From assembly GCF_021147775.1 (NCBI RefSeq), contig NZ_JAGTPK010000013.1, forward strand, positions 1 to 64,000: DNA of 64,000 bases, read 5' to 3'. Position 1 is the stretch's first letter. The number at the start of each line of letters is the position of its first letter. Below the pieces are notes generated by a model that worked only from the letters and a program-made list of their open reading frames with translations, had not been told where the DNA came from and searched no databases. Shown here in pieces: positions 60,981 through 64,000 of this stretch. The DNA comes from Pseudomonas californiensis (GTDB taxonomy: Bacteria > Pseudomonadota > Gammaproteobacteria > Pseudomonadales > Pseudomonadaceae). The position numbers and the translations under genes are program-made.

Positions 60981-62953
60981 TCGCTAATGCATTGCGCTGC
61001 TCTTGGGTCCAGCTCTGCTGGAAGTAAAGATGCAGTGCGATGCAATGCCCCGGATGAACCAGGCATAGCTCCAGGGGGGTGTGCATGTTCAACGGCCAAT
61101 TGATGACGCTGCGCCTCGGTGAGGCCAAGGTACCCATGGTCATCGGTTTTACCCTCGAACAGCAGGTGCTCCGGCGCCAGTCTGGCCAGGTGCTGCAGGC
61201 CGGGTTCGCGCATCCTGACGATGTGCCAGACGCGTCGTGCCAATGGAGCCCCCTGTAGCCCCGGCTTTTGAGTCAGGCGCAGGTCGTTGATCGGTCGTGA
61301 CCGCAGCGTTGATAGCCGTCCGGGCAGCGTCAGGGGCGCGCCAGCGTCCGTAAAAGAGATCATGTCAGGCAAGATGCGCAGCGTTTTCTGACGGGTACGC
61401 ACGGTCATACGCTGATCCGAGTCGATGGACAGGCGTTGATTTTGAAGCAGGTGCGGGCTCGGCAGAGCGTCAACAACGCCACTGTCGAATTGAAAGCGGG
61501 GGCCTGATGATTTGGTCTGCGGCAGCGGCAGCAGTTCATGAATGACCGGCCTGTCCGGATCATTGTCGAAATGCCTGACCATGACCCGAGTTCCGGCCTC
61601 CCGGAATTCGGCCAGGCTGGATACGTTCAATGCGACATGGGCCAGCGGCCAGGGTTGCGCATCGCATTGCCCAGATCCGGCATTGACAGGTGTCTGCCAG
61701 TCGAAGCGAATCGCTACACGCCCGGAGTCGCTGCCTTTCGCCGGCTCACGAGACCCACGCACGAGGGTGGCAGCCTGCGGGCTGGTGACCAATGGCTTGG
61801 GGTGTTTGAGGGCGGGCCGAAATGGCATTGACCAGGGGATGACTGTGAAATCGTTCATGTACCCGCTGCCTGCCTCGTCGACCGCTTCGTCCTGAAACAC
61901 TCGCGCTTCGGGCAGCCGGCCCAGAACGGCGGCTATGTCATGGGGATCACAGCCTTCAAGTACCTGTAACTGCCTGCCTGCGTGGCAAACTTCGGTCAGC
62001 AGCCATTGGTCATTGAAAAAGGGCTCAGGGTGGTCGAGCACCTGCATGACCTGACCGCTGGACAGCATCGGCTGATGACTTGCGCCGCGAATGTTCCGAC
62101 GTTCACAGCGCAAGCGCTCCAGCTGGCGTAAGCTGCGCTGCCTGGACAATCGCTCACCCTGATCCATAGGTCCGGCAGCAGAGGGCTGCGCAAAAGGCTG
62201 ATTGTTTGCTGAGGCCTGCCCCTCGCAATTCGCTGGTTCGCTCAAAACAGCAGGACCATGCAGCGGTTTGACAGCACTGAGGTAGCTGCGGTCAATGGAC
62301 AGCTGTTCGTCCAGATAAACAAGGCTGGGCGCGCTTGGGTGTGTTCCGTCAGGGTGACGGAGCCGAAGAGGTTCCTTGCGTTCGGGAAAGCTGGCGGGGT
62401 CGTCGGAAAACACCAGTGTGTGGCGCGTCGGCGTGTGCTCGAAATGAAAGTGGATGCCTTCTTCTTCACAGATACGCTGCAACAGATGCAGATCGCTCTC
62501 GTCGAACTGAACGCACAACGCGCGGCAAGGATACAGGCCTGTCATGCGGTCAAAGCGGTAGGCGATCTCGTCAATGCCTTGCTGCTCGAGAAGCAGAACG
62601 ATCAACTGCGGTGCTGATAGTGGGTGATGAACACGTCGGCGCCGGGGCTGGAGCGCGAGTCGCTGTAAATCGGGACCCAGCGCAACGCGGTAATGGCTCA
62701 GGCCATTTCCCGAGTAGATCTGCACCGCATTCTGCACGCGGCCATGCACGCCATCATGGTCGGGGTGCACGCTCAGATACGCGGTGCGGTCCAGCAAATT
62801 GTTGAGGTCCAGATGTCTGTCTGGGCTGATCAGATCAATATCGAAGCGGTACGCCTCATTCAACGCTTCCAGACCCGTGAAACTGACGACATGCAGATTT
62901 ACTGAGTATCCAGCAATCGTCAGGGTCATTGGCATTGGCTGGTCTTCGCACAT
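60920..62953 (-). CDS. vgrG: Divergent VgrG (type VI spike) protein
   Basis: Spike protein of 677 residues. The gp27-like head is evident (LHVVSFTGLEALNEAYRFDIDLIS; YFRFDRMTG-like region; LLQRICEEEGIHFHFEHTP; HTLVFSDDP), then a gp5-like OB region that is recognisable only in part (GRVAIRFDW, RVMVRHFDNDPDRPVIHELLP), without the strong GWARVSQ-type core. A C-terminal extension of about 120 residues follows with no known domain; it could recruit or be an effector. The start is uncertain between ATGs at 62953, 62935 and 62929. The end overlaps the hydratase gene. No PAAR, effector or immunity gene is adjacent. Confidence 0.85.
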   Translation of the reverse strand: MCEDQPMPMTLTIAGYSVNLHVVSFTGLEALNEAYRFDIDLISPDRHLDLNNLLDRTAYLSVHPDHDGVHGRVQNAVQIYSGNGLSHYRVALGPDLQRLALQPRRRRVHHPLSAPQLIVLLLEQQGIDEIAYRFDRMTGLYPCRALCVQFDESDLHLLQRICEEEGIHFHFEHTPTRHTLVFSDDPASFPERKEPLRLRHPDGTHPSAPSLVYLDEQLSIDRSYLSAVKPLHGPAVLSEPANCEGQASANNQPFAQPSAAGPMDQGERLSRQRSLRQLERLRCERRNIRGASHQPMLSSGQVMQVLDHPEPFFNDQWLLTEVCHAGRQLQVLEGCDPHDIAAVLGRLPEARVFQDEAVDEAGSGYMNDFTVIPWSMPFRPALKHPKPLVTSPQAATLVRGSREPAKGSDSGRVAIRFDWQTPVNAGSGQCDAQPWPLAHVALNVSSLAEFREAGTRVMVRHFDNDPDRPVIHELLPLPQTKSSGPRFQFDSGVVDALPSPHLLQNQRLSIDSDQRMTVRTRQKTLRILPDMISFTDAGAPLTLPGRLSTLRSRPINDLRLTQKPGLQGAPLARRVWHIVRMREPGLQHLARLAPEHLLFEGKTDDHGYLGLTEAQRHQLAVEHAHPPGAMPGSSGALHRTASLLPAELDPRAAQCISDQQSLKLAGRFSMKAFMPSF

Positions 62954-63278
62954 CCGCAGGTTCTCTCAGCATGAAATTCGAGAGGTCAAGGGTACGGAAT
63001 GCACCGCGTGAAAAGCGCTGTTTCAAGTTTTTTCAGAAAAGGACTACAAAACATGACGAGGGCAGGACAGTTGCCCATTTTCCGTTCAGAGGGGGCTCGG
63101 TCAGTTCGTTTCGGCAATCATGCTTCATGAGGGGTTTCATCTGGCGTGATCGCGTATAAAATGCGCCGCTTGAACGGCATTGGTGCCGGTAACGCTATTT
63201 TCAACGTCTTGCCAAAGCCCAGCGTGCCTGTTTCGCGGGGGCGGGCGGCAGGACGCAAATCGGATCGAGAGAGCAGAC
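62954..63278. promoter_or_regulatory. Promoter region of the YebC gene
   Basis: These 325 bases hold no gene. TATAAAAT at 63155-63162, about 120 bases before the YebC start, is the best -10 candidate; the -35 is not clear. Nothing else stands out. Confidence 0.35.
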
Positions 63279-63983
63279 ATGGGCGCACAGTGGAAGGTCA
63301 AGCATAAAGAGGCGGCAGCCAATGCCAAGGGGCGCACCTTTGGCAAGCTGTCCAAGGAAATCATGATCGCTGCCCGTGCAGGCGCCGACCCCGACATGAA
63401 CTCACGACTGCGGCTGGTCGTCGAGCAGGCGAAAAAGGCGTCGATGCCGCGCGAAACTCTGGAGCGGGCAATCAAGAAGGGCGCTGGCCTGCTGGGCGAA
63501 AGCGTCACCTTCGAGCGGCTGACCTATGAAGGCTTTGCTCCGCACCGCGTACCGGTGATCGTCGAGTGCCTGACCGACAACATCAACCGCACTGTTTCTG
63601 AAATTCGTGTGCTGTTTCGCAAAGGCCAGTTGGGTGCAGCAGGCTCGGTGTCCTGGGACTTTCTGTATCAAGGCATGATCGAGGCCGTGCCTGCGTCCCC
63701 GGACGCCGATGCGGAGTTGGCTGCCATTGAAGCCGGTGCCCAGGATTTTGAAGCGGCTGAAGAGGGCGCAACCCTGTTCCTGACCGAGTCGACCGACATG
63801 GACGCGGTGTGCAAGTTGCTTCCCGAGTTTGGTTTTACCGTTCAGTCTGCCCAATTGGGCTATCGTCCCAAAAGTACGGTCGACGGCCTGACTGATGAGC
63901 AGATGGCCGAGGTTGAAGCGTTTCTCGAGGCCATCGATAACCACGACGACGTGCAGAACGTCTACGTGGGCCTGGCAGGCTGA
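63279..63983 (+). CDS. YebC/PmpR-family protein
   Basis: Protein of 234 residues with the three-domain YebC fold: [33 protein letters not shown] at the start, [26 protein letters not shown], and a C-terminal VYVGL end. The MGAQWK start and the shortened first domain suggest the YeeN-type second paralogue rather than the main YebC. Family members help ribosomes translate proline stretches and were first described as transcription regulators. The last codons fall just before the window end at 63983, so the gene is complete. Confidence 0.92.
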   Translation: MGAQWKVKHKEAAANAKGRTFGKLSKEIMIAARAGADPDMNSRLRLVVEQAKKASMPRETLERAIKKGAGLLGESVTFERLTYEGFAPHRVPVIVECLTDNINRTVSEIRVLFRKGQLGAAGSVSWDFLYQGMIEAVPASPDADAELAAIEAGAQDFEAAEEGATLFLTESTDMDAVCKLLPEFGFTVQSAQLGYRPKSTVDGLTDEQMAEVEAFLEAIDNHDDVQNVYVGLAG

Positions 63984-64000
63984 TCAGCCTGCCGTGCGCA

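Overview
The window reads as chromosomal DNA of a fluorescent pseudomonad, most likely the plant-associated Pseudomonas syringae group. This rests on the GC-rich, G/C-ending codon use, the density of signalling and uptake genes, the operon styles (SSS symporters, MocR and GlxA-type AraC regulators, a split PqiA), a Tae4/Tai4 type VI effector pair, and a plant-polymer-style KdgM porin. The assignment is inference from gene content. I see no integrase, IS element, phage block or CRISPR array, so this looks like core chromosome with accessory islands.

Layout. 1-7.7 kb: a minus-strand uptake and catabolism cluster with an oligogalacturonate-type porin, a five-part Dpp/Opp-type ABC importer and an enolase-superfamily enzyme. 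Three matches to the FadR-type GntR operator consensus lie just upstream of the enzyme. 8.1-10.4 kb: an envelope operon with a histidine phosphatase, a PAP2 phosphatase and an OmpR-type response regulator without an adjacent kinase. 10.5-22.5 kb: signalling and housekeeping, namely a catalytically degenerate GGDEF protein that keeps its I-site, a DUF4430 protein, a chemoreceptor, tRNA-Asn, a methyltransferase, a carboxypeptidase G2-like M20 hydrolase, a 27-residue membrane peptide, a MocR regulator, a cupin, a GST-like protein, a GAF histidine kinase and a TetR regulator. 22.6-27 kb: a probable operon of a SxxK serine hydrolase, a frameshifted outer-membrane porin, a polyamine-type binding protein and a DUF3237 protein. 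27-27.8 kb holds two gene relics. 27.8-33.3 kb: a GlxA-type regulator, a zinc-ribbon protein, a DUF2231 protein with a sorbosone-dehydrogenase-type lipoprotein, and a LysR/EamA pair. 33.3-35.1 kb: Tai4 immunity, Tae4 amidase effector and a nucleotidyltransferase-like gene.

36-46.5 kb contains an HxlR/SDR pair, a sugar MFS transporter, and a seven-gene plus-strand cluster: amidase, DeoR regulator, AllC/HyuC-like M20 amidohydrolase, two different APH/choline-kinase-fold kinases, a small membrane subunit and an SSS symporter. Its promoter carries a 12-bp palindrome over the -35 hexamer. I do not recognise this combination as a known pathway, and it is my best candidate for an undescribed catabolic system.

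46.6-64 kb: pirin with a divergent LysR gene, a GAF-PAS-PAS-GGDEF diguanylate cyclase, an XRE regulator, the pqiAABC envelope operon, a protealysin-type M4 protease with its emfourin inhibitor, several small envelope or stress proteins, a thiolase and an enoyl-CoA hydratase, an orphan divergent VgrG whose end overlaps the hydratase gene tail to tail, and a YebC-family protein.
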